Source: Coniella vitis (lineage: Eukaryota > Ascomycota > Sordariomycetes > Diaporthales > Schizoparmaceae). From it: a stretch of DNA of 64,000 nucleotides. The stretch lies in the NCBI GenBank assembly GCA_011317545.1, contig WUJK01000007.1, positions 1,674,001 to 1,738,000 on the forward strand, written 5' to 3'. Shown piece by piece: positions 1 through 11,602 of the stretch (position 1 is the first letter of the stretch; every line of letters starts with the position of its first letter). The notes under the pieces were generated by a model. That model made no database searches, was not told where the DNA came from, and saw only the letters and a program-made list of their open reading frames with translations. A program made the translations under genes and the position numbers.

Positions 1-2
1 TC

Positions 3-1079
3 GCCAAGGAATTCAAGATGATGGCAAAGGCTCTTTCCCTGGGAACAGTGTTTGGCGATGACAGTGATGTCGAAGAGCAGCCGCCAGGGTTTCTGGGTGA
101 CTCTAACAACCACCAGTATCGCGAGTACGAGGACGAGGACAGCGAAACTCGCGAGGAAAAGCTGATTGCCGAAGAGGGCGGGCGCCAACGCCTCAAGTCA
201 ACAACGGGTCTGAAGAGAGAAGTCCATGAGATTGCCGACAGGCAAGGCATGGAGCCTCCCAAGACAGATCCGTCACCGGGAGCAGAAGAAAACAGCGAAA
301 GCCCTTCTCCCTCTCCTGGTCAAGGTGACCATCTTACCGAGGCTTCGACGCGCACACCCTCCGGTGCGCGGCCTGCCTCCTCCTCCACCACCACCACGAA
401 GCAGAATCACCTTTCTTTGCAAGAGCCAGCAGAATTACCCTCGGCTTCATCCGGCAAATCACACAGCCCCCTCAAGCTCGACACAAGCAAGAGCTCCTCC
501 CGCAACAAGAAGAACTCGGCAACGCCCAGAGATCTCCAGCACCCAAAAATGTCTCGCGCATTATCGATGCCACGGGCGGGCGTCGATCTGCCCAAGGACG
601 TGCCCGCCGATCGCAACGACTTGGCCGTCCTCCTGATTGATGAGATATCACACGTGACGCAACACCTCAAGTCTCACCCACCGAGGAAATATTCATTCGA
701 GGAGTGGGCGTGGTTCCTCAAGCTGATTGGCGAGGACGAGTCGAATGCCGTGTCGCACAAGAAACCTATGCCTCGAAAGAACAAGAACAAGTCTCGCCAC
801 AAGCACGGTGGAGGGGATGGTTCACCTTCCGACGTTGATAATGGCGGGGTCGAGCACGCAGAGCAGGATGACCCAGATCGCCTGCAATGGAGCTGGGTTG
901 GCTCCCGGTCACCGCTCATGGGCAGCCAAGAGGAGGCTGAATGGGTGCTGGAGAAGCTTGAGCAAAAGCTTGCTGAAGAGTTGAGGGCCATGAGGAACGA
1001 TGCGTTGGACGCAAGGAGGGGAAGATCAGGTTCTCGAACCAGCAACAGTGAGGGCGGGACTGGCGGTGAAGAATCATGA
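3..1079 (+). CDS. Tok1-like outward-rectifier K+ channel, C-terminal part
   Basis: The 3' end of a gene whose start lies outside the window; the frame is open from the first bases, and the first Met at position 18 is internal. The visible part is a long hydrophilic, Ser/Thr- and acid-rich cytoplasmic tail without membrane segments. Two blocks are the recognition points: one with ISHVTQHLKSHPPRKYSFEE followed by WAWFLKLIGEDE, and one with WSWVGSRSPLMGSQEEAEW just before a charged C-terminus. As I recall them, both are characteristic of the C-terminal tail of fungal two-pore-domain TOK potassium channels, which pass outward K+ current at the plasma membrane. The pore helices would be upstream and cannot be checked. 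The assignment rests on family memory of the tail only. Confidence 0.7.
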   Translation, partial: AKEFKMMAKALSLGTVFGDDSDVEEQPPGFLGDSNNHQYREYEDEDSETREEKLIAEEGGRQRLKSTTGLKREVHEIADRQGMEPPKTDPSPGAEENSESPSPSPGQGDHLTEASTRTPSGARPASSSTTTTKQNHLSLQEPAELPSASSGKSHSPLKLDTSKSSSRNKKNSATPRDLQHPKMSRALSMPRAGVDLPKDVPADRNDLAVLLIDEISHVTQHLKSHPPRKYSFEEWAWFLKLIGEDESNAVSHKKPMPRKNKNKSRHKHGGGDGSPSDVDNGGVEHAEQDDPDRLQWSWVGSRSPLMGSQEEAEWVLEKLEQKLAEELRAMRNDALDARRGRSGSRTSNSEGGTGGEES

Positions 1080-1753
1080 TAGCGGGAGACAAATGTAATC
1101 ATTGAGTCGTTCGTTGCTTTGAAGGTGACCTTCCAAGTTGCGTCTGACAAAAAAGCGAAGGACTTGATTCAAGGATACTACTGTCATGCTGGGTGTGGCG
1201 CGCAGGCGTTCTGTGGCGTTTGTCTTTCTGTACAAGTGCTGTGAGCATTCAGCAGTCACTTGGGCTTTTTTGCATTCTGGCAATATGGATTGGCGCAAAG
1301 GAGAAAGCATTTGGCGTGCTTTCAGAGCCAACAGGCCTGTTGCGGCGAGCTGTTGTTGACTTTGTCGGCCGACCCCTCCTTACGTTTGAGGTTTGTGGGG
1401 GAAACAGGGTGCGCGCGTACATATGTGGCCTCTTTGATAGGCGAGTCTTGTTCAGAAGGGAAAGTTGAGACTAGACTCGACTACGTTGACTGACTGGCAG
1501 GCAGGCAGGCAGTCTTGCAGTCTTGTCATCGTCTTATGTATGCTTCACTCACTCGCCCATGGACGGGGATGCGTATGCCATGCGCATGCATGGCACACAT
1601 CATACATGCATACGTGTGTCTGAGGTTTCCTCTTCAGGACTGCAGTGCGCTTGCTCTGCTGACCAGCACAGGGCTCGGGTTTGGTCGCTTGGCCGCTTGG
1701 GCTGAGGACGTCGCCGACATTTGGATAGGTGCGCCGTGCCGCGCCGCGCCGCG

Positions 1754-1786
1754 CATCTGCATCTGCATTTGCATTTGCATTTGCAT
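1754..1786. repeat. hexamer microsatellite (CATCTG/CATTTG)n
   Basis: Five and a half tandem copies of a 6-base unit, two reading CATCTG and the rest CATTTG. It is a slippage-type repeat inside the spacer. Confidence 0.85.
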
Positions 1787-2430
1787 ATATCTGTGCAAGA
1801 TGTCTGGATGGGATAGGACGGATATGGCGCTTCCAGGGTGAGGGAGGTCGAATGAGCACTACTTGTTCATGTATACTTTGAAATTTGACGGCGCTGCTGC
1901 TTGTTGTCCAGGTTGTTACTGCATACTTACGGATACCCTTGAAATTTCATGTTGGAATATCATCTTGATTTGCGTGTTCTTCTTGGCTGTGACCATGGAC
2001 TTGGTGCTGCGTATTTGTCAAATGCGACGAATAGTACGTTGTGGTCCAGGTATAATGGCAATTCAAGGTTCATCAGTGTTTAAAAAAGAAAAGATATACC
2101 GGACGGAAATGGGGGACCGTTACTATAGTATACCGATGCCAAAGGGCTCTCGATGTATCCCATTTCTCTTGAGTAATAAACTGGGTTTCCAAAAGACGGA
2201 TAGGATAGTCTGTAGCCTGTGACGACAAACTCACAAGGCAACCCATTAACCATTATTCATTTCTCTCTCTCACTCTCACTCTCCCTCACACACACACACC
2301 TTGCTCACCCATCACTCATCAGACTCTCGCTCTCATACTCTCCCGCTTACTTGCTTGCCCAATCGGGGGCACCATGAAACACTACAACAACAACAACAAC
2401 AACAAGCCCTCAGTGCGACCGCGACAGCCT

Positions 2431-2480
2431 GATGCTGATTGATGCCAATGCCAATGCTAATGCTGATGCTGATGCTGATG
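2431..2480. repeat. ATG-rich trinucleotide microsatellite
   Basis: Imperfect tandem array of GATGCT and AATGCC hexamers, just after an AAC trinucleotide run near 2384-2403. Simple sequence without coding support. Confidence 0.8.
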
Positions 2481-2667
2481 TATCGCCTCCCCCCGTCATG
2501 CAAGCCCGCCAGTCAGCCCGCCAGTCCGGCCATATCGGGCGCTGGCCCTGGCGCTGGACCCCATCAGCCTGCACTCTCTGGCTGGGGATTGGGTGCTGCA
2601 GTGGTGGAAAGGCAAGAAAGAAAGGTTCTATAAAACTGTTGTTATCTCCCCAATGAGTCTGAGGGCT

Positions 2668-2669
<2 letters not shown>

Positions 2670-2716
<47 letters not shown>
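2670..2716. repeat. 47-base poly(T) tract
   Basis: Uninterrupted run of T, the longest homopolymer in the window. A second run of 25 T lies at 3576-3600. Either could be a poly(dA:dT) nucleosome-excluding element or the tail of an old retroposed copy; no flanking duplication was noticed. Confidence 0.85.
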
Positions 2717-2717
<1 letters not shown>

Positions 2718-5435
2718 GAAAGTACATGTTTGTAAAATGCGAATGCAGGAGAAGTGCAGTTGTATTCATCCTGCCATCTTGTCTGCTCTCCAGTTCAGAG
2801 TGTCAAAAGACTTGGAAAGAATAAATGAAGCAAGCGATGGTGTCCATAGTTTCGAGGAATCCATTGTATGACAGGTAGGAGATACTTTGGCGGTCTCGTG
2901 ATACTTGGCAGCCCGGCCCAGTCACTGCCGCCAGTAGGTTGGATGATATCATCTTATTGGTCCCCATTCTTTTCGGTGAAGGGGATAACGAGACAGAGAG
3001 TAAAAACCATACCCAAAAGAAACACTTATAACAACCAAAAAAAAAAAAGCGCAAGTCGAGCCAATCAACAAACCACCACCAATTCGCTGCAACTCATCGC
3101 AACCGATGGCAAACAAAGTGGTACACTGATAATCTGGGCCACATTACAAGTCCCAGAGAACCCCATGAGTACCTACCATACGTAGGCGTAGGCCTAGTAG
3201 GCTTACAAACTCCGGGTCAAGGCAGGGGGGGGTTCGTGTTCAGGTGTTCATTGTTCCAGTGTTTAGCCCTGAAGGTCTCGAAGCCGGGTCCCCTTCCGCC
3301 ACCCTGTCAACCGTCACACCCGGTTCCAACCCCGATTGGCCGGCTTCAAAGACGACCTCGGCCCCTGCAAAAGGCCTTTTTCCATCTTACTCTCTCTCTC
3401 TCTCTGTCTGTCTGTCCGTCAGTTCAAGCACAGAGAGAGAAAGCGAGTCTGCATGTCGTGCAGTGTGGACGGGGTAGCTAGAGAACGAGGGCCCACTGGG
3501 GGCCTAACACACACAAGCGGGGTTGGGCATATATCAAGACCCTTCTTTCACTTGTGAGGCTTATTAGGCAGGGAGTTTTTTTTTTTTTTTTTTTTTTTTT
3601 CATAAACTCTTCCTATTGCTGAAGAAACACCAATGAATACCAATTTTTAAAGCAGATATAGGGGCGGGGAAAAAAGAAAAGAAACCAACATCAACCAAAA
3701 GTTTCATCTTCGACGTATAAACGCAATCGCACTTTTAACCCAGATGTGTCGCTGTGGTCCTCAAAACTCGGGACATGGGGTCACAGAGTAGGTTGTGTGA
3801 GTGAGTGTCAAGGTAGAACCAAAATGGGCCGCGCATCTGGCCTTGGTGAATGTTCCGGGTCTGAGGTTGCGAGATTTCCATTCTCTTTGCTTGTCTGTTT
3901 TGACCTTTCCCCGGTCTTTTTCATCTTTGGGGGGTCTTCTCTTCTTTTTGCTTTGTGCAACTCTTGTCTATCACTTTTCTTTTCTTTTTTTTTCTTCCAT
4001 TCCTCTTTGAAACTTCGTTTTTGGGCCCGTCTCGTTGGTCTTTGATAGATCTCGAGGCTCAAAGTGCTTTTCTCTCCCCCCCCCCTTCTTGAAGTTATCT
4101 TCATTTCATCTTTATTCTTAGTATTAGTACTTATTTATTGTCTTTCTGTATTCGGCATTCCACGTTCAGTTCAACTAATGTGCGACTTGCGTGCTGGCGG
4201 GTACACACACGCAACAACACGTACAGAACAAGTGAGCCATCCAGAACCCCGAGGGCGAACTGTCGACCGTCAAGGTGAGGACTCCAGCGCGGTAGATGTG
4301 CGCTACCGTACACAATTCATACTAAAACGCAACAGAAATTTAAGCCCGCAGAATATACTTACACACCTCCATCGCCTCATCATTATTGAATCGAACAAAA
4401 CACTAAACCAGACGCGTGTCTTTGTGTGTAGTAGAGGATCGTCAACATGATTGATGTAGGCTGAAGACGGAGGAGCAAGCAAGCGAACGAATCACAAAAA
4501 CACACGCATATCCACACACCGGATTACTTACTTCAGACTTGACTCTCCGTTATGATCACCGACAAGCGGCCGCAACAGGGCGTGCGAGCAGCAGGAACAA
4601 CAACAGCAACACCCGCAGTCGCGCCACCACCACCACCAGCAGCAGCAGCAGCAGCAGCAGTAAGCGCGGGGCAGCAGCGCCCGGGATTCACCGTCCATGC
4701 AGGTCTTAGCAAAGCCGAGCTCCAAGAGGAGGATGGTGGTGGTGGTGGTGGTGGTGCGACTTGTGCCACACCGTGCTACCTCGTCGTCTCCCCTTTTACA
4801 TCTTTGCCCGTCTCAACGGGCTCGCAGAAACCCCCGGCAGGTCGTCTCGATGACAGATCGTGCAGTGATGGTGGCAGCGGGCACGTCGACGATGGCCTGG
4901 TCGACCAAGAAAACAGCTCTGAGCTGGGCTCAGAACAGAGGCCGTTCGACCCGCAGCCGCACCATCTGCATCTGCTGCAGCAGGGAATATCAGCGCTGAT
5001 AAGGACGAGGGACACCTGCATACATCCGCATGGGTACCTCGAACGGCAGGACTCCGCCAAAGAGAAGATTGTTTGTCTAGGTTAGTTCCCAAGTTTTGTG
5101 TGCGTGCGCGTGTGTGTGTGTGCTTGTGCGCTTGTGTGATGCCAAAGCGAAACAAATACTCACACTCCCCCTTCTCCTCGTATATCACCGCGCACCCACA
5201 CCAGTACCCAAGTCATATATGCGCTAGGACCCGTGATTCTGGCTATTGACTTTTGACTGACACACTTCGCATCAAAGACTCGGATCCACGCCCAGCGAGC
5301 GCAAGAAGCGCAAGAAGCGCAAGCGCCAGGTCGGAAGCCCGTGGCTCCTCGGGCGACGCCAGCGCAGAGCGCTTCTGCTCCCCTGTGCAGTCCAGACCGC
5401 GCAACTTGCCGAATATCAGCAGCGGCGACGGAGAC

Positions 5436-7052
5436 ATGTTAACCAAGCCAGCCTATGCAGCCGTCGCCGCCGCGCAAAGGACTCTGGAGCAGAGGGCCAG
5501 CATCGTGCTCATAGGCACGATCCTCGACTCACTCACAACCATGACCACGAGTCCGAGTCCCTCAGTGTCGGCGTCTGTTTCTTCACTGACTTCGACAACG
5601 ACCAGCTCATCGGCTTTGGTCTCATCATCAGCCTCATTCTCACCAGTTTCGACGTTCTCATTATTAGCGGCTTCTTCTTCTTCCTCGTCCTCGTCCTCCA
5701 CGTTTCCCTCATCTACTTCCTACTCCTCCTTCAGTCTTACTGGCATACAGACTGTCGTGCCGACTTACCCACCTTTTACCACCGCGTCCTCGCACACTTC
5801 CTCCTCTGGTGGCAGTCGTTCCATGGACAGTGCTCTTGCAGTAAAGCTGTCTCTCGGCCTCGGCATTCCCTTTGCCGTCTTGTTAATTCTCCTCTGTGTC
5901 CTTCTTCTTCACCGCCGCCAAAAACGAATCGCAAAGGCCAGACAGGTCGCGCATACCTACCACCCGCCGCCGCCGCCGCCGCCGCCGCCGTTGCACTCCC
6001 ACGCGCCACCTCAAATGGCAGTCGTGTCACAAGCGGATCTTGTGCGTCCGCAGCCCAGCGCGGGTCCGGCCTATGCGCAGGCCTCGCGAGACAGCCGACG
6101 AGACAGCGCGTTTGGCGGGCTGGTGCCCCAAACGGGCAACAACGAGGCTGGAAGATCCAGCAGCAGACGCGCATATCGCACATCGAGCATGTACAGCAGC
6201 GATTTGCGACCGCAAGCGCTCAACCTCCCGTCGTATAACAGAGACCGGGTGTCGTCAATGAACCCAACCACAGCACGGCGGTCGAGTGCTCACATGGATG
6301 ACTTGAGGTCGAATGTGGCAGCAGCTGCACCACTACCACCACCGCCGCCATCGCCATCGCCATCGCCATGGCCGCAGCAATGGCGCCATTCCACCAGTGG
6401 CCCTGGAGGTCCTCTCAACTCAAACCCAGCCCTCGATCTTGCGCGGCAGGGCTCCTTATCGTCCACAAACTCAACCATGAGCTACACAACAAATAATAAT
6501 CGACAACAGCAGCCGCCGCCGCCTCAGTCCTACTTTGGACCCGACGCTAGCGACCAGTACTTATCCCCGTATGCGCCTGGACAATGGCGCCCTACCCAGG
6601 TCTCTCCCATTCAAGAGGTCTCGTCGCCATCAGCACAGCACTCCGACGGGCACGAGTCGCGGGGTAGCTCGAGCGGCCAATTTACCCGTCTCGGAAGTGG
6701 TCCCTGGCCGCTGCCGCCGCCGGAAAGCCCAGCCTACCCATATTTGACCCCATATGGCCGACTGGACTACTGGTTGCCGAGTCCGACGGAAGCGCGCTCG
6801 CTGGGAGACTCGGGGTCCTCGGTGCCCGACCTTCAGGTGAGCGACAGTGACGCCGAAAGCCAGAGCTTGCCAATCCAGCATCCTCCACCGCTCGTGGTGC
6901 GGCCGCAGCATCTGGCTGTGAATGTACATGGAGGTCAAGGTGGGATGGACGAGGTGAGTCCGCTCAGCTCATCGGGGAGCGGGCCGCCTTTCCCTGGAAG
7001 GATCTCAGTCGTCTCTGGGTTGTCGCCGATTGATCGCCGGGGCGTAGTCTAA
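5436..7052 (+). CDS. Ser/Thr-rich single-pass membrane protein, Mid2/WSC-sensor-like layout
   Basis: A 538-residue protein. The first in-frame ATG was chosen; the frame is open further upstream but without another ATG. Residues about 25-128 are almost all Ser, Thr and Pro, typical of heavily O-mannosylated wall-facing stalks. Residues about 132-157 form one hydrophobic helix, immediately followed by HRRQKR as a stop-transfer signal. The remaining 380 residues are Pro-, Ser- and Gln-rich and look cytoplasmic, including a run of nine Pro right after the membrane. This layout (stalk, one helix, disordered tail) is that of fungal cell-wall stress sensors, but no WSC cysteine domain is present. 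A signal peptide is not obvious at this start, so a short upstream exon may exist. It converges on the sugar transporter gene. Confidence 0.6.
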   Translation: MLTKPAYAAVAAAQRTLEQRASIVLIGTILDSLTTMTTSPSPSVSASVSSLTSTTTSSSALVSSSASFSPVSTFSLLAASSSSSSSSSTFPSSTSYSSFSLTGIQTVVPTYPPFTTASSHTSSSGGSRSMDSALAVKLSLGLGIPFAVLLILLCVLLLHRRQKRIAKARQVAHTYHPPPPPPPPPLHSHAPPQMAVVSQADLVRPQPSAGPAYAQASRDSRRDSAFGGLVPQTGNNEAGRSSSRRAYRTSSMYSSDLRPQALNLPSYNRDRVSSMNPTTARRSSAHMDDLRSNVAAAAPLPPPPPSPSPSPWPQQWRHSTSGPGGPLNSNPALDLARQGSLSSTNSTMSYTTNNNRQQQPPPPQSYFGPDASDQYLSPYAPGQWRPTQVSPIQEVSSPSAQHSDGHESRGSSSGQFTRLGSGPWPLPPPESPAYPYLTPYGRLDYWLPSPTEARSLGDSGSSVPDLQVSDSDAESQSLPIQHPPPLVVRPQHLAVNVHGGQGGMDEVSPLSSSGSGPPFPGRISVVSGLSPIDRRGVV

Positions 7053-7383
7053 TGATACAATGTTTTTCTTGACTCGTTTCTCTTTTGAGCTTGCATGCTT
7101 TGTGGAGAAAGTGACTCAAGTATTCGAAGCGTGAAATGTGAAGTCCTATCAAAAACATCGATCAACATATCAGGTGCCGTGAAAGTTTGTGGTGCCGAGC
7201 TGCGATGCTCGGCAAAAGAAAATATATATTAACAATAAAAATCACCCAAGCTCTTAGCTGGGTTTGTTTCTTTTGTACAGGTTGGTTGAAAAAGCTAGAC
7301 ATCAAACTGGTATCAATTCCGAAATCTTATTCGTTTCCCCAAATTGAAACTCCAAACCAAAAGAAATTATTCGTTATTTTAAA

Positions 7384-9185
7384 TCATTCAACGTGGTCAG
7401 CATTATGCTTGGACTTGTCCGAGATAAATTCCTGGGGCATGCCGGTCGGCCGGCTCTTTGCGAATCGGACAGTCGACCAGATGGAAGGCGAGTCTCGGAA
7501 CATGAGGTCGATCTCTTCCAGGTTGCGGCCCATGGTTTCGGGGTAAAGAAAGTAGACGCTGAATGGGATACAAGCGCCAATGACGGCAAAGACAATGTAG
7601 AACTTCCATCCGATGGTGTCGATAGCAACAGGCGTGATCATGACGACGACAAAGTTCCTGGCGGCTATGTCAGCAAATCAAAAGCGTCAAAGTTGAGAAT
7701 GGGCCCAGAGATGTCAACATACCAGAGCCAGTGGTTCGCGGTGGAAATGGACGACATGGCCATGCGCAGACGCAGGGGCGCCACCTCAGTACAGTACAAA
7801 AAGTTGGCACCAAGGAATCCAATAGGCACAAAGGTGTTGAACAGGTAAATAAAGACGCCAGCAACAATCTGCGCTGTGCGGTTCTCGCTGCCAAAGGAAG
7901 TGGCCACAGCCAGGGCAACCATGCAACAAGCCATACCCGTGCCAGAGAGTATGAAGACCGCGCGACGACCAAGGCGATCAATAGTGAAGAAGGCGATAAA
8001 GGACGAGAGGAACTTCCAGGTCAGAGCACCTGCAGCCAGGGCGCGAGAGTTCTGGGAAGTCTCGCCGAGGTTGGTCTGGAAGATGATGGTTGCATAGACG
8101 GAAATCAGGTTCGTGCCGCTGGAGGATGTGGCGGTCAGCAAGACTCTTGCATTGTGGGCAATAGGTTAAGAGAGGGATCCAAAAACTTACGACATTTGTT
8201 GGTAGAATTGCAAGAGCATGCAGAGGCCGAAACGGTACAGAAGCTTGTCCTCGCCCATGGACAGCATGTCGCTCAGCTTGACCTTGTGACCAGTATTCTC
8301 TTCCAACGACAGCTCGATGCCAGCCAGTTCAGCCTGGACCTCAACAGAGCCGCCTGGCTTCGCGCAGAAGGCTGAAATGACCTCGCGGGCTTCGTCAATG
8401 CGGTTCTTGAGAACCAACCAACGAGGCGATTCTGGCAGCAAGTAGATGGAAGCAATGATCATGATTTCGACGACGGCGGAAAGGGCAATTGGTGGGCGCC
8501 AGGTAATGGGACCTGTCTTGAACTCAAAAAAGCCGAGATCGATCCACGCCTCCAGGGTGTATCCGAGGCAGATGAAGAGGCCGTCAATGACAACGTGTCG
8601 GCCACGGTTGGCAGCACCAGCCGTCTCACTCTGCCACACGGGGATGATGGAGCTGAGCTGACCCACACCAAAACCAAGAATGATACGGCCGACAATCAAC
8701 TGGGGCAAGCCAAAGGAGGCAGCCTCGAGAATAGTGCCAATCAGGCTACAGATGCCACCAAAGAAGATAACATTGCGGCGGCCGAACTTGTCACCAGACC
8801 AGGAACAGGATAGGGCACCAATGACAGCGCCAATGACAAAGGTGGCCACGACAAAGCCCTGCAGCGTCGAGTTTGCGCTCTTGGTGGCACCAGTGGTGTT
8901 GATGGTGTCGATTTCGGGGAACGTCTTAACCCAGTCCTCCTCGGTGATCAAGCCACCGAGACCCGCCTGGTTGTAACCGAAACAGACATAGGCGGGCATG
9001 ACGATCAGGATCGTCTGCAGGAGGCTGAGGCGGTGGCCACTCTGACCAACGAATGTCTTTATGAGCGACGAGTCGCCGTTGGCCTGTTCGTGGGCGCTGT
9101 CCTGCGCAACGTGGGCGACAAAGCTGTCATTGTCGGTTGCAGGGTCAGCCGCGCTGGTGATGGGCTTCTCGGTGGGTTCTAGCAT
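7384..9185 (-). CDS. MFS sugar/hexose transporter, 554 aa
   Basis: Three exons: 9185-8191, 8118-7723 and 7657-7384, with introns of 72 and 65 nt that start GTAAGT and GTATGT and end in AG; all three frames close exactly. It belongs to the sugar porter family of the major facilitator superfamily, importing hexoses or related sugars across the plasma membrane with protons. Family marks: GDKFGRR at residues 131-137 (loop 2-3), PESPRW near 250 (loop 6-7), DRLGRR in exon 2 and PETMGRNLEEID near the C-terminus. The exon 1-2 junction restores the family block QQMSGTNLIS and the exon 2-3 junction restores NHWLWNFVV, which supports both introns. The start chosen gives a normal hydrophilic N-terminus; an ATG 51 codons upstream is less likely. 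The actual substrate cannot be read from the sequence. Confidence 0.93.
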
Positions 9186-10238
9186 CTTTGAGCCCGTGGT
9201 GCCTTGTGGATGGTGGATGATGGATGGTGAAGAAGGACGGGGAGGACGAGAATGCGAGGTTGCAAATGTGGGCAGATGCGGCAACGGCGAGGATCTCTTG
9301 GCGATGAGGCTCTGCTGCCTCGTGGTGCGGCTTTGCACGCGTTAGGGCACGAGCACAAAAGAGGAAGGCGCACGCGTGTTGGGTTGGTTGGATCGGGCAG
9401 TTGACCAGAGAAGGAAGGGACGGATCGCAGCAGCGGAGAAAACGACGGCCGGCAGCCACAGCCTTTTTCACTTCCCAGCGCGTGATTCTTTTTCCAGTCT
9501 GTCCCCTTTTTTGCACATGGCAACCACCAACACCACCCCACGATCCCTCGACACATTTTTGTGCCGTGGAGCCGTGGAGCCATGATCCGCCCCGGACACT
9601 GTTGGTGGATACAGCACCATGTAGGGTGAGGTGCTTTTGCCCGAGCGACGGCCGCCTAAGAATGGCATCCACGACACGCGTCTCCAGATTTCTCCCTCGC
9701 CAGCAGGTCAGCAGGGCAGCAACGCGCCGCAGAACAACCACAAGGAACCCTTTCCCCATGGCACGGCGCTCGCCAGGACATGCCACTCGTCGTGGGGTGC
9801 TGCGCGCTGCCTCTGGTTGGCCGGTTACGCTGCGGTGGGACTTGTGAGCCGCCCCCCTCCCCCCGTGGGTCTCTCCAGGCTGCCCTCCAAAATGCGGGTG
9901 GGAAGAGTGTGAGTGCGACATTTACTTGGATGAGCTGCGCGCCCGACCCTCGCATATGACATAGCGTCCCCAGATCCGGGATGTGGTCTTTACTTTTACC
10001 CACGGTGCTGTGTCGTTGGTCGTCCTCTCTGTCGCTGGGCGGCTCGGCTAGGTTCCGACCCTGCGAGTCTGGGCCCAGCGGAGAGTCATGGCCTGGCCCA
10101 TGTTGGCTTTGTTTTTTTTTCTCTGCTCTGCCCTTACTCTGCTGCGTACTGTACGCCTGGCTAGCCCTAGCCTCGCCTCCCTGCTTCTGGAATGTCATAA
10201 AAATTCGACATTTGCCAAATTGCTTCCCGTAACACTAT

Positions 10239-10275
10239 TTTGCAGGAGATAACGCTCCTTTGCAGGAGATAACGC
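10239..10275. repeat. 17-bp tandem direct repeat
   Basis: TTTGCAGGAGATAACGC occurs twice with a 20-base period. It lies about 1.05 kb upstream of the sugar transporter start. It could be a duplicated regulatory site or simply a short duplication. Confidence 0.8.
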
Positions 10276-11578
10276 CTTTCTCTACCAGCTGCGAAATCGG
10301 CTCCCCATGAGCCCGGACTACCGAAAGTCGCGAGACGAGGCAGGAGCGCGCAGAACGGAGACAAGAGATGGGCAGGCCAATCACCCAAAAAAGAAAGAAA
10401 TAACAAGGGTTGATTTCCTGCTGTGACACATAAGCTTTTTTGACTTCAAAACGTTGAGGCGAGCGCACCGTACGAACAAAAAGCGCCGCGCATGCCTCCG
10501 CGCTCACCGCCCGGGGTTGCTCCGCCCCGCCACCTACGGCTTGGGCATGAAGACCTCAGGCCATTCACCGGCTTTTCATTTCCCCTGCCGTGCATTGTAG
10601 GGGACACCAACATGTCCACAGCGAGTCGTGGAGGTTGTATTACATGCCCGGTATATGTACAATACTTGATGTGAATACACCAACCCCTGGCCCACCATAT
10701 TTTCCCGCGTCTGCTCGGCGATACTCTCGCTCGTGCAAAGTCGCAAGAGGAAACGTGTCTTGCATGAATGCGAATGAATGCCCAATATACTATGTATGGC
10801 AGTCTGTTTGGAGGACACGTTGATCAAAGGTGGCGAAGCATCGATCTTGGATAGCGGCTGCTTGAAGAGTAAGAGTCAACGGCCCGAGAAGAACTGGCGG
10901 CGGGAAGAAAACTCTTGGCACCATATCGGGCACACGAGTCGATACACGATACACATGCACTTTGTTTATAGTCCGGTGTCAATCGCAAACCGCAAGCAGA
11001 GGAGTAATACTCGCTGATTCATGTTTCCTACATCAGCATGACGTCTTGCTTTTTTTGTTTTCTATGGCAAAGTGGAGGGCTGTTAAGGTCCTTGTCTGCT
11101 GGGTCAGGAATGAGCTACTATCGCTTTCGTGGACGCCGTTCTCGATACGCCAACGTCAATCAAGAGTTCAGTCGAGCCCATACTATCTATATCCAGGGTA
11201 CACCACATTCAAGTGTCGAGTTACAAAAGCAGCAAAAGATGCCACAATTGCAGTCAAATACAATCAAAATCGAGTATTGTCAATTGGGTCTTCTCGAGTG
11301 AAGAATACGTGCAAGTGCCGCTACAAGAACCCGTCATGAGTTGAGAGTTCAACCTACATAGCGAGTAACCTTAGATTTGAGTAGTAACCCCTCCCATAGT
11401 GGTGGTCACGTGTTCTCTTATTGTTATAGACCTAGCTTTAACTCCTCCCAAAAAAGGAAAGAAAAAGAAGAATAAACAGAGAAAAGAGAAGAGAAAAACC
11501 AAGCCGACAGAAGGAATCAATGAAAAACAAACAAAAATGAAAGAAGAAACGAATTCAAGAGAAAAAAAAACGATTTTG

Positions 11579-11602
11579 AAAAAAAAAAAAAAAAAAAAAA
11601 AA
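11579..11602. repeat. 24-base poly(A) tract
   Basis: Uninterrupted A run at the end of a purine-rich stretch (from about 11450). Confidence 0.8.

Larger units (their letters stand above)
1080..5435. other. long spacer, low complexity, no supported gene
   Basis: No reading frame here looks like a conserved protein. It holds simple repeats, two long T tracts, CT-rich blocks near 3390-3420 and CA-rich blocks near 2290. One frame at 4552-5085 encodes runs of Pro, Ala and Gly from CCA, GCA and GGT repeats. It could be a 5' leader exon of the next gene, but no clean splice joins them, so it is not called. The stretch probably contains the channel's 3' UTR and the promoter and leader of the membrane protein gene. 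Confidence 0.6.

Noticed and set aside
4552..5085. Open frame of 177 codons with Pro, Ala and Gly runs
   Set aside because: It is built from trinucleotide repeats, has no conserved motif and cannot be spliced cleanly into the downstream membrane protein gene.
8119..8141. Extending sugar-transporter exon 2 upstream to the next possible start
   Set aside because: The AG at 8120-8119 with a CTGAC branch site 17 nt upstream restores the family motif QQMSGTNLIS; the longer exon would insert seven foreign residues.
9145..9921. Long minus-strand frame of 258 codons overlapping the transporter start
   Set aside because: It overlaps the transporter's 5' end in another frame; its composition is Arg/Gly/Ser noise without motifs.
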